Source: Coniferiporia sulphurascens
Taxonomy: Eukaryota; Basidiomycota; Agaricomycetes; Hymenochaetales; Hymenochaetaceae
DNA length: 64,000 nucleotides
Reading direction: 5' to 3'
Assembly (NCBI GenBank): GCA_002794785.1
Contig: NBBA01000004.1
Span: forward strand, 1,550,001-1,614,000
Position 1 is the first letter of the stretch; every line of letters begins with the position of its first letter. A model generated the notes under the pieces. That model was not told where the DNA came from and ran no database searches. It was given only the letters and a program-made list of their open reading frames with translations. The position numbers and the translations under genes were made by a program. This document shows, one piece after another, positions 1 to 10,072 of the stretch.

Positions 1-1784
1 CCAGTCACATCACCGCAACGGAGCCCCGCGGCGGATGCGGCGTTCCCTCCTGTTGTCACTGGCTTCGCATCGGCAGGTACCGGCTCGCTTGTTGGGCGTA
101 CATTCTAGTGCGCGCTTGAAAAGCGCTGCGCTTCTCGATGGCTTCTATTGGGATGGCGTAGGACATTTTCGGCGTGGCTGCGACGTTGGCGAAGTTCGTT
201 TTCTTGGAAGGACTTTTCATTTTCTCGAAGTGATTTAAAGATTTTTTTTGTGAAAAGTTGTACTCTGCTTTTCCTTTTCCATCAATTACGTGGAGCCGTC
301 CTGGACACTAGAGTATTGTCACTTTCCGCATGTAGCATTCCCAATTGCTTTACGAACATAATGAAAAATATATATGCCTTCTTTCACCCTTAAGCACTTT
401 GACAGTGGAATTTTGACACCACAAATGGATATTTCGGCGGCACCAAATGAATTATAATGCATCCATACAGAAACTTCGTTAAAACTGAACGAATACGGCG
501 GGCTCTCTTAGTCCCATGGTTAATCAGTGGGGTCACTAGAAGATGGAAGCGAGATACTATCTAGGAAGTAGAAGGCGAGTGATGCAGTCAAAAGCGACCG
601 AAAACATCACATCGACTGTATAAAAACCCCTAAACCTCACTCTCGGTCAACCCATAACACCAATGTTTTTCATTCGTAATTTCGGAGCATAAAACGGGCC
701 CGCCCTACACTCCACGATTTCGAGCCAAGCTCGTTAAGGGGTAATTGATTTTCTTCGTCTTGTCGTCCCCAGTATGTACTGGCCCGTGCAAGAATAACAC
801 CGGATAAAAATAAAAATATTTTTACCCGGACCTAACGATGTAAGCGGGGTCGCCCATCCATCAGGTTCCTCAGGCGGGGGCAATTCGCCCGCGTCCAAAT
901 TCATCCCTACGTCCGATTTGTTCGATCCGCAGGGTGCAGAGGCTCTCGTTCGAAAGCTGTCTGCTGAGGGGTATTTGATTTTTTTAAAAGGCGATCTTGA
1001 ACCTGACAAACTGCCGCTATTGAAAGCAACTAGTAGAATGCCAATCCATGCCGCTAACGTCTACCGTGAAGCCGAGACACCAAGGGCATCGGCATTCGAT
1101 AGGGTCTTAAGAGCACCGGTGAAAGCGCATCCAAAAATGACGGTGTGCGTACACATCGTAAAAAAGCCGGTAGATCGGAAAGTACGAAGATTGAAGAAAT
1201 CGGTCAAGGTGCAGGAGGGCCTATTTATAATAGGTACTTTAATAAACTGTTAGTGGCACGTTGAGGAAAGACGGCGGGCACACTTACATGCAATGAGGTC
1301 GGTACTTCAGAGCCCTGAAAATCCTTGACACAAACATCAAAGTACTCGTCGAACTAGCGGTGCATCGTCGACGGTCCATGAACACCGCCGACAGTTTGAG
1401 GGATATTTGATTTTCACTGCGACCGAGGCTCGACACGACGATGGCGTGACCATCACCAAGTCGAGCTTCGGGAGACCCTCCATTCCTGCGTAAACCTAGA
1501 TGCTTATTAGGATGAGGAACGGTCAACAGGTAAAAGAGACACGCACCATATACTAATAGGAGTAGAGGGTCTGAGGAAACGAACGACTCGCACGATGCAC
1601 CTTATATAGGGCATTCCGCACTCCGCTCGGAAGTCAGAGGCACGTGCCTGATAAGTTTACCCTCGAATACAACTAAACTAACAGTTATATTCTTCAAATT
1701 GTAGGTTGAACTACCTAACACAGGAAACCAACAACTCGTATTGAACACGTAGATATGTAGTTACAAGCGTAAACAATCAAGGCT
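1..1784. other. Gene-poor left edge, no supportable gene
   Basis: I could not support a gene in this 1.8 kb stretch. The longest open frame (918-1253, +) could encode 111 residues, but it has no recognisable domain, no good splice continuation and no match to a family I know. A frame at 1284-1526 on the minus strand is similarly unconvincing. A short AT-rich phrase, TATTTGATTTT, recurs at about 975 and 1405, which may point to an old decayed repeat. The hydrolase gene that follows ends at 1785 and reads leftward, so part of this interval is its 3' flank. Confidence 0.5.
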
Positions 1785-3205
1785 CTACCGAACACCGATG
1801 TGCTGCCGGAGGAACCGCAGCTCAGCCTCAAGAGCTATATCATACGTCGGACCTCCGGGGTAAATGTCAAAATGTCCTAAGATTAAACCACAATCAGTTC
1901 CGTATTCACACTGGAAGGGGCTAAAAGAAAGAAGCAGTGCAGCATAGTGCACGGGGCTAGTCCCTGTTCTGCAGCTGATCTCACCTCCGGACGTCTTCAC
2001 CAGTGTCACATTATTCGAGGCCTCAGCGACGCCATACGCAGCGGAAGGCGGGCAGACCAAATCATCTTCGGCGACAACAAGGAGCAACGGGCACGCGATC
2101 TTCGACGCTGTGGATGACGGCTTATAGAAGGGCAGTTCAAACAGGCTTGAAGCGGATATCTGTAAAAGTATACGTTTCTCAGACATGTTAGCACAAGCTA
2201 AATAAGGGCGTTATGACGCGCACGCGATTAGAGTAATTCCTGTTCAACAGTGTAACAGCACGGTGAACAAGCAGGATCGAATGAAGATACGGTGACGTTG
2301 CCTACTTTTTGTCTCCTGCAAGCCTCGCCATCCCCTCAGGGACGCCTGGTGCCGTCATTATACCGATTGTCCCGGGCAATCCGCTTGCCGGGATGTACAG
2401 CGGAGAACGCCCGAGTGCCTGTCGAACGAGGTCTACGATGCCATAGCTGGCGAGCTTGAGGGCCTCGCCGAACGGTTTCTTAGTCGAAACCCCTACGTAC
2501 GCGCCTTGGGAAATAGCGCATATGATGTTAAGTTTCTGAGCCGAAAAAAACAGCGGTGAGACAACCTGCAGTTGCGTGTAGCGTACTGCGGCGTACCTGT
2601 TCGGCAGCCAGCGTGACCACGTGCCCGCCTGCGCCGATGTGAAGGTCGAGTTCGGCTGGAAGATGAAGAGAGGACGTACCGGAAAAACTCGTCCCCCAGA
2701 GCACGACTCGCCCTCCATCAAACGCTGTGTTCTCCTTAGAGCGTACCCACGCGAGGACGGTGCGGTAGTCCTCTAACTGCTCCGAAACGTATACGCAGTC
2801 GCGAGGCGTGCCATCTGTTTTTAATGGGACCAGCTGAGCACATGTGTTGTCCCGGCACGGTTGCCTTGAACGAGGACCTACCAGAGCCGCCCCAGCGTCT
2901 GTAATCAAACACTACACACGCAATTCCGGCCTTGGCAAACGTCTCTGCATACGTCGCAAGTACCATTCTCTTATTCCCTGTGAAGCCATGCGCCCTGAAT
3001 CAATCAATGATCCAGAGATAACACAATCTCAGAAATTAGAACAAGCATTCCGATGCCTCGAACAAACGACCTACATGACAACCACGGCGTGTGGACCCTC
3101 CCCATTCGGAACGTACTTCCAAGCATCCAGTTCCCAGCCAGGTGTTTCCGACGCAATTCTAACGGTACCAACCTCAAACGTTGCTGGTTGACTTTCTTCG
3201 CTCAT
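1785..3205 (-). CDS. alpha/beta hydrolase (S15 / polyketide transferase af380-like)
   Basis: Predicted serine hydrolase of the alpha/beta fold, in a large fungal group annotated as X-Pro-dipeptidyl-peptidase-like or polyketide-transferase-like hydrolases; substrate unknown. I read eight exons. Exon 1 (3205-3075) starts MSEESQPATFEVG; exon 2 (2994-2882) carries the oxyanion-type AHGFTGNK; exon 3 starts at 2814 after RRWGGS. The nucleophile Ser lies in GTSFSG, split by an intron; the acid Asp is in VVAEDD; the His is in GGHFDIYPG. Exon 6 (2239-2224) is a 16-nt microexon giving NYSNR and restoring the frame into ISASSLFELPFY. Once spliced, no stop or frameshift remains, so it looks functional. 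No signal peptide is evident, so it is probably cytosolic. The family is firm, the biochemical role is not. Confidence 0.85.
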
Positions 3206-3429
3206 GATCGTAGTCGTTGATAGATGCGTAGTGTGGAAGCACAGAAGCAATTCGGCTACTATGCAGGTATAAGCATAGAAAGAGTGTAAGCAGCATAGTA
3301 ATTAGATACGCTACTGCGGAAAACAGTAAGAACAAATATTGAGTAGATTACGCTGTCCGTCAGAGTTCGGTATGAATGTCAAGACGTGAGAAGAATGAGA
3401 TCCGAGGTTCCAATACACTCCTAACATCA

Positions 3430-4868
3430 TCAAGCAAGAATAGTCATCATCGTCGCAACTGTGGTGAAGAATCCAACAACAATGTACGGGAGAGCATTGC
3501 TGTCAAAGGATGGGGGCGCCGCGCTGCTCGTGTCTGAAGCAGCAGCTGCCGTTGAACCAGAGCCGTGAGCACCTGAAGTGTTGCCCACCGCACCGGAACC
3601 GGAACCAGCAGTCCCAGTGACGCTGCTGCCGGACGCGTTACCAGTAATCTGGCTAGCAACGGCGGAGTCCGTTGCGGCGGCGGCGAAGAGCTGCTCAGAC
3701 GAGAACGTCACACAGTTCGAGGACGCAAGCGACTGCGTTGTGTACGGAACAGAGAGGGTGCCGGACCTTTATACAGACACAATGATTAGAACTGAGCCCA
3801 AACACAGAACGGAAAGAACCTCACCAGGGCTGAACCCATGTAGTTGTCACACCGTTGGTCTCGAAAACACCCACAGGGGTCATGTCATCACTGTCACAAA
3901 CCTGGAAGGTACCATTGATGTTGTTGTAGTCCGCAATGGCGTTGTAGGAGCATCCTATCTCATCGTAAGTGTGCTGGCAGAGCGCGGCCGCGTTCGGGTC
4001 GTCAGGGTTGCACATCTTGAGGCAGAACATGCCCGAACCGATGAAGTCGATCCACTCAATAACCTGGGTGTACGTTTGGTTACTCTGGAAGTTGCCGGAC
4101 GATACAATGGACGAGAAGTCCGACGCGCTCATGCCGAAGCCGTTGGTGTACACGATGCCACCAAGCGGGTTACCCTGCTCATCATCACCGTGGGGGTCGA
4201 GCTAAAAATGGATATGGTCATTAGTCTGAATTTCACCCGCGAACGTGGCTCAATGGCAAAATGAAGACTTGCCTCGCCTCCCTCGTCGCTTGCAGCGAGG
4301 CCAACCTTGGTCTGGTCAATGTAGCCAACAACCTGGAGGTAGTTCTTGGCATATAACCACTGTGCACCAGTGATCGCACCCGGGGGAATGACACGAGTGC
4401 CGTGTCCAGGCGACGTGCACCACGCAACCTCACGAGCCTCCGACTCGCCTGCGAAAATCAAATGGTTAGATAATCAGGCCCGCATGGAATGTCCTCGGAG
4501 GAATAACGAACCGACAGTGTCGTTCGTCTCGCTGGAGCTCCACATGCAGAAATCACCCAAATTGTTAAGGAACGAAGTCTGAGTGGGGACGAAAACGCCC
4601 GTTAGAAACGTGTCGCCACGAAAAGAAAACAAGAGAAACTTGCCTGGCAGAGGGACTGTTGATTTTCCGTCGTGCTGTTGCAAAGGTTGTAGCCGAACTG
4701 GGGACCGCGCTCGCCACCCTGGTCACCAGTAACCTGGTAGGGGATGTTAGGCCAGGTAAAGGTCTTCGATGCGAGGGGTTCGAGGGAAGTCGTCGTCGCG
4801 GATTGCGCGTTTGCAGAGTGCGCAAGGGCGATGGCGAAAAGGGACAAAAGAGTGTGTCGGGACATCAT
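3430..4868 (-). CDS. Secreted GPI-anchor-type glycoprotein of unknown function
   Basis: Starts MMSRHTLLSLFAIALAHSA, a clear signal peptide cut near ANA-QS. The mature part has LEPLASKTFTWPNIPYQV, GPQFGYNLCNSTTE, EVAWCTSPGHGTRVIPPGA and an 'IGSGMFCLKMCNPDDP' segment with conserved cysteines. The C-terminus is Ser/Gly/Ala-rich and ends in a hydrophobic tail (LPYIVVGFFTTVATMMTILA), which fits a GPI-attachment signal. From memory, Agaricomycete relatives carry the label 'macrophage activating glycoprotein', which says nothing about their role in the fungus. It is probably a cell-surface or secreted protein. The exons join cleanly, but the intron at 4272-4202 uses a GC donor (GAG|GCAAGT...TTTTTAG). 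Two ATGs are adjacent; the first (4868) is used here. Confidence 0.8.
4202..4272 (-). other. GC-AG intron
   Basis: Minus-strand intron reading GAG|GCAAGTCTTC ... CATTTTTAG|CTCGAC. The flanking codons join in frame (..DEGGE|LDPHGDDEQG..). No GT donor fits both phase and family sequence. Confidence 0.75.
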
Positions 4869-5266
4869 GGTCACCAGTGGGGGGTGCAAGAAAGAAAAAA
4901 CAAGTTTTGGGGGGGGGAATAAAAGGCGGGCGCCCGAGAGGTCGGTGGGCGATGCGCGGAAGGGCAAAAGATGATGGTTTGGGAGAGGGGACTTAGGGGG
5001 ATGCCAACTATTTATATTCGGTCCCACATGCGATACTCGCACCAAATGTAGCCGATCATTTCGGCTGCGGAGCAAAAATAGCACTGACAGTCCATACCCA
5101 AATAAAGAAGCTGAATATTCCACAGACGTTCCATATTTAGCTCTAGCTCGTTTCTTCCCGGAAATTTTCTGCGGTCGTAATCTGATTGTTCCTGATGGGG
5201 TCCAATAAATATGGGTGTATTCGGCCAGAGAAAGGAAAATAAATAACATTAAACTATTCTTAGCGC
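4869..5266. other. Intergenic; promoter of the secreted glycoprotein gene
   Basis: 398 bp between the glycoprotein start and the 3' end of the MuiA-like gene. It holds a G-rich tract near 4909-4917 and a TATA-like box, but no open frame I trust. Confidence 0.5.
5009..5016 (-). promoter_or_regulatory. TATA-like box
   Basis: TATAAATA on the minus strand, about 140 bp upstream of the glycoprotein ATG at 4868. Position and orientation fit a core promoter; assigned by motif only. Confidence 0.45.
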
Positions 5267-7377
5267 TCAGTCGTGGAAAAGGTCCTCCCGGAGATACCAG
5301 TGGTAATCAGACGGCGCGCGCACTTCGTACTCCGCCTCCAGCTTCACCTCTTCCCCAGCACCGACGTTCACTAGCCATTCGTATTTCCCCTCCTTATTCC
5401 CGTCTTTCATCCAGCGCACCTTCACAGACGACTCGGAAGCGAAGCTTCCGACATCGACGAGTGTATCAGGAGCGGCTTCGCCTAGGCCCTTCGGCTGCTT
5501 CAGTAGTACCTTGATACCCGGCACTGTCGTGTTCGGATTCAAATTCTGTTCTTCCGCGCCAGGCGGGACCGGTGCCGCGTCGCGCACGACCAGCCCATAC
5601 ACGGGGAAGGAGTGCGTGTTTATTACACTCGTGTCTATCTTATAAGTCGTGCTTGTTGTCGGTATCGCAAATGCTGAGCCCGAGGTAGTGACATTGCGCG
5701 GCAGGCGCGTGTACTTTATGCGCAAAGACGGGTCTGGGCCGAGCGTGCATTTGAAAATTTCTTCGGGATTGACGTCCTGCCGATTGTATACCAACGATGA
5801 GCATCGGTTAGGATCAAATTAGCCGTTAGAAGACACATACACGAATGGATGTCTTTGATACTGGGCTGTTGTCCAGATATACGCTCACTGGACCAGGGAG
5901 TAGCCTATATCCACTGCTGTTCGCGACTTCGCACTTACGGTGAAAAATAATTGATCAGTTCAGTCCAAATTCAGGGTATAATTTCCGTCTCATCTGTAAG
6001 AAGGCAGCAGGTTTAGTCCTCGGTATCGCGACGTAGTTAATCCTCGCCTCGAATGACAAAATTGCGACGGAGACCCTGTGCACAGTACACTCGCTCGGTA
6101 TCGTGCACGTTCCCTCAATTCTGAATGAGCTGGAAACGGCACTTTCAGTCACTACAGTCTTTGCTTCTGACCATGCACCATTTTCTGTGCTCCCAGTTCC
6201 GTTAAGCTCAGATTGGGAGTCTAACCTAGCGGCATCTTCTCCGTCGGGGGCTTCGATAACTGACCAACCTCCGGAGGGTTCTACAGGAACACTCCGAGCA
6301 GCTGGTCCACCGAAAAGGGTGCTTCCTCCGGACGCCGTTGTGGAGCTTCCGAACGCAGGGAAGGCCTGTGTATTTTGGGGCTGGCCGAAGGACGTAGCGC
6401 TCTGCTGCCGTTGTTGAGTCGCTTGTTGATTCGTACTTTGGCCGAATGCCCCACTGGAGCCTGTGTTTTTGCCGTTTCCAAGCAAGATCTCTTGCCTGTT
6501 CAAACTGCCTGGGAAAATGCGTATGGATCGCAGACTAAGAGTCGTCGCCCAAGTTCCCGGTGTCGCAGTGCTGACTGAAATGACAGCATCGCGCCAATCC
6601 TCGCCTGTGTTCTGCTCAATTGCTGCGCGATAATGCAGGACAACGGTACGCGAAGGGCGCCCGTTCTCGGTCGTGGCGCGCAGATCATATGTAGGGGACC
6701 ACGCTGCATTGGCAACCACTGGACACGCTCTGAGATTGTGGGAATTGTTGTATGTACATTGGAGTTTGCTTACTGTATGTGAGCGTGATTTCGACCCTAC
6801 CAGCTTTCCTGGCCATAATGACCGCTGACACTCGTCCGAGTGTCGGCAACTTTTGGGACTCTTTCCACAGTCTAGTCTTCTCTTGCTCAATCTTTTTCTC
6901 AAGCTCAGCGATTTCAACGTCGAGGTCCTTGATCTCCTCGAGTATCGCCTGGCCGCGTTGAGTGAGGGTATCAAGAAATGAGTCGACTGTGGACAGGGTA
7001 TTGTTTTCTGCACTGAGAGTATGCCCGAATTGGACGAGAATATCTGCCGCTTGTCCGCGCAGCGCCTTCTGCCCATGCAGTACGCCCTTGTCGCGCTCGA
7101 GGGCATTGAACACGTCAGACGGTGAGATGAGGCCATCATTAATACCACGGTGATCATCAACCTTGCAGACGACGTCGAAAAGGACTGCGTCGCCCAGACC
7201 AGTGAGACGGGCGGACTCTGTATCAATGCATGAGGGGAGAGCAGTAATAGAGATATCGTTCTGGCCGATGTCGAGATCCACGACGAAGGTGCGCACTACC
7301 TCTGCCTTGCGCGAACTGAAGACGGTGGCTGCCTTGACGGGATGCTCCGACGCGACAAGAGAAACGGCTGGAGCCAT
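5267..7377 (-). CDS. MuiA-like protein (DUF4140/DUF4139) with FG-rich insert
   Basis: About 643 residues if four exons are joined (7377-6774, 6718-5994, 5933-5841, 5776-5267). The N-terminus (MAPAVSLVASEHPVKAATVF) and the following VVDLDIGQNDISITALPSC block match the DUF4140 domain of the 'mucoidy inhibitor A' family. Residues about 120-190 form a charged coiled coil (ILEEIKDLDVEIAELEKKIE). The rest (AAWSPTYDLRA, GEDWRDAVI, YRLLPGPVSVY, SFPVYGLVVRD) is DUF4139. Function is unknown in fungi. An insert at residues about 290-345 is Gln/Ser/Thr-rich with GAFG, SFGQ, AFGS and LFGG, like a short FG-nucleoporin tract. The third junction requires an AT-AG intron (5993-5934); if it is not spliced, the protein stops after FLQMRRKLYPEFGLN and loses its C-terminal quarter. 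Confidence 0.8.
5934..5993 (-). other. Apparent AT-AG intron
   Basis: Minus strand reads TTACAG|ATGAGACGG ... CACCGTAAG|TGCGAAG. Reading on gives a stop after about 15 codons. Removing these 60 nt joins PAAFLQ to CEVANSSGYRLLPGP, as expected for DUF4139. The donor looks like a normal GTGAGA with the first G changed to A. Confidence 0.6.
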
Positions 7378-7632
7378 GATGGTAGTAGTAGACTGTCCCC
7401 TTGTCAAACAATAAATATTGCAGTCGCTGTATGCAATCAAGTATTAGTCGTGAGTCATGGCTATGCGCCTTTAAGCTCGGGACCGATCACAGAGCAGAAA
7501 GGGGGAATGGAATCCGCGAAATGATGGTCGGTTATCACAGCGCCTGCTTAGTCATGTATCGACGCCGTAAGTATTTAGACCACAAGGTGATTGCAGGACG
7601 TTCCCTCCCCGACCTCGTCCAAGCTATGCAAC
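7378..7632. promoter_or_regulatory. Shared promoter of divergent MuiA-like and OMA1-like genes
   Basis: The two genes start 255 bp apart on opposite strands, so this interval must carry both promoters. I saw no clear TATA box or other defining motif. An in-frame upstream ATG for the OMA1-like gene lies at 7591. Confidence 0.5.
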
Positions 7633-9576
7633 ATGCTGCGGGCAACAAAGTTGACGACTTCTTGCTATACAAGCGTTCTCAAGCACACAAATGTCGGTAC
7701 TAGTAATGCTCTCCTTCAAGCCAGGCCCCAGAGGGCTTTCTCACGTAAAACGGGCCTCCAAAGCACAACGCGCACGCTTAATTATGGCCAACAGTCCGCA
7801 GCCCAGTTTCACAGCACCTCGCAGCGTCAGCAACAGATCTTTTATGCTCTGCTCGCCACTGCACTAAAGGTATGTACTGCCCTCTTTCTTCTCCTTTACT
7901 CGGCTAATACGCAGTTGTGCAGGCGTCAACTTCTATCGAGTTTGCCCGTACTGCAGCCAGGATTGCTCTCACCTTCGTCCCGCCTGTTATGATCAAAAAC
8001 CATCTTTCGCGCAAGTACCTGAAACATATTATCAAGGATAATCCAGATATGGAGCAGCGCCGGGTCGAGGTGCGGAGGCGCATCAGACAGAGAACTCTCT
8101 TTTACCGGACGCTCATCGCCGTCCCCTTTGTCATATTCGGCCTCACCTTCATCGCCAGTATAGAACGGACACCGCTCTCTGGGAGATGGCGCGTCATTCT
8201 TCTCTCGCCCGAGGAGGAGGATGCCATCTCACTCCAGTTGCAGGGCACGGGCTGGTACCGTGCCGTACTCGAAGTCATCTCCCAGGACGGCGCAGCTGAC
8301 ATCATTCCGCCCTCCGACTGGCGCTATCAGTGGGTGCAAGACGTTTTGCGTCACCTAGAAGGCATACTTCCGATCCTCGCACACGAAAAAAGTGCCGATC
8401 TCCCCTGGCTCGAGTGCGGGCCGGATGATATTCCGCTTCCCCCACCTGCAAAGCACCCCCTGCAGCCCCGGGCTTCTGCAAAGGAGTATTTGCGTTACTT
8501 TTGCGACCAGGTGGAAGCTGTTCCTCGAAACACCACGACAGCGCCGATAGAGACGCCGCACCTTGTCCCTGGTCCGCCATATAATCTCATACTCGTCGAC
8601 CGACCAGATTGTGACAACGCATTCTCGTTCGGCTTTGGGCCCAACGGCGGGGGCGGTATCGTTGTATACTCTGGCTTCATAGACCGTGTCTTAGCGATGG
8701 GTGGGCACAAAGTCGGTCCGCTTGCCGGGGTAACAAACGGCTCTGCCGTACCTCCATCTCCGGAATCGGGAGTACAGCACTTTCTTTCTACGCTTTTCGG
8801 CTCCTTCTATCGTTCTTCGACCGCGTCTCCCTCGTCTTCCGCTCCTCCAGCTTGTATTCCTACGAACGAGCAAACCACGCAGCTCGCAATATTGCTTGCG
8901 CACGAGCTCTCCCATCTCGTACTTTCCCATCATCTCGAAACGTTGTCTGCGGGCACTGTCTTTATCCCAGGAACACTATCCATGCTTTCCGACCTCATCC
9001 GTGCGGTTCTCTTTCCAATAACTATGATCTTTGGCCCGTTTGTGAACGACGCAGTGGCAAATTTGGGGAAAATCGGCTCTGGGGAGGTCGCCAAGATTTC
9101 TGTGAGCATGTTATCAATATTCATGGTTGTGTGATGGCGGCTGAATTTTTTTTCTCTCAATTGTTGAACATATCAATAAATAGGAGCTCTGCACGAGCAT
9201 GGCGCAGGAATTCGAGGCTGACGCAGTCTCCGCACGCATTCTCGCACACGCAGGCTTTGATGCACGCAAGACAGTCGATTTCTGGGAGCGCCGCCGTGCG
9301 GCCGACGTATCGGAATGCTCCCCCCAGCGCGCCGCGGAGCGTGTTGAAAGCACGAACTTTGCGGCCCCACTAGAGGGTTCCGTGATAGACGTCGCCGCCA
9401 CCTTGAGCACGAAGCTTGCGCGCAGGATCGTGGGTGCAACGCATCCCGTGCACGAGGCCCGCGTGCTCCGTCTGAAAAGTGAGCTGCAGCGCTGGGAGAC
9501 CGTACGTGCAAAGACGCTCAGGAAGCGCGCAAAGCGACTCGCGAAGGAGCGCATGCAGGCGAACATGGCTGGATAA
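7633..9576 (+). CDS. OMA1: OMA1-like mitochondrial M48 metallopeptidase
   Basis: Predicted zinc metalloendopeptidase of mitochondrial inner-membrane quality control. Three exons (7633-7869, 7923-9101, 9184-9576) give 602 residues. The N-terminus (MLRATKLTTSCYTSVLKHTN, RAFSRK, AQFHSTS) is Arg/Ser/Thr-rich with few acids, as in a mitochondrial presequence. A membrane segment lies at TLIAVPFVIFGLTFIASI. The zinc site HELSH sits in LAILLAHELSHLVLSHHLE, and the third ligand is expected in SMAQEFEADAVSARIL after intron 2. NAFSFGFGPNGGGGIVVYSGF also matches M48 proteases. Compared with yeast Oma1 the protein is longer, with a Ser/Pro-rich loop before HELSH and a basic C-terminal tail. An in-frame ATG at 7591 would add 14 residues. 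Confidence 0.9.
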
Positions 9577-10072
9577 GAAACGTGTGTTGGTTTTGAGAGC
9601 AATTTACAACGCGACGTTATACGGGGGAACTGGGCGCGCAGCAGTTAGGCTGGTATTTGATCCTTGTTGATGGTAATCCGAGGACGATGAGGTCCGGTCG
9701 TGAAACGGAAAAGACTAAGAGACATAACGCGGTTTGGAGCTGTCTTCTAATCCGCTCAAAGAACGCGTTTTACAGTAGCCCTGCAGCGTGGTTTACCGAC
9801 ATTGCGGTTTCGACCGAAGCGGGAAGGCCGATTACGCTTACGACCACAAAAGCCATTTAATCCAACGAGTATCATCATGCGACTTGTCGATCTGCATACA
9901 CCCATCCATCCCCTCGTCATCCCGCAAACGTTATCATGATTTCTTCACAGGGACTTCATTTCCTTGACTGTAGGGTGTTTTGATCTACAGATATTTCTCA
10001 TAGATTTGTGTATAATACATTGGTTTAATCTTCGGGTATATATAAAATGGGCCTTGGGTCTATTAGATGGAT
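9577..10072. other. Intergenic between convergent 3' ends
   Basis: 496 bp between the OMA1-like stop and the stop of permease copy 1, which converge. AT-rich stretches near 10000 could serve in 3' ends. No coding signal seen. Confidence 0.5.

Noticed and set aside
918..1253. 111-codon open frame on the plus strand
   Set aside because: No domain, no splice continuity and no family resemblance; treated as chance or relic.
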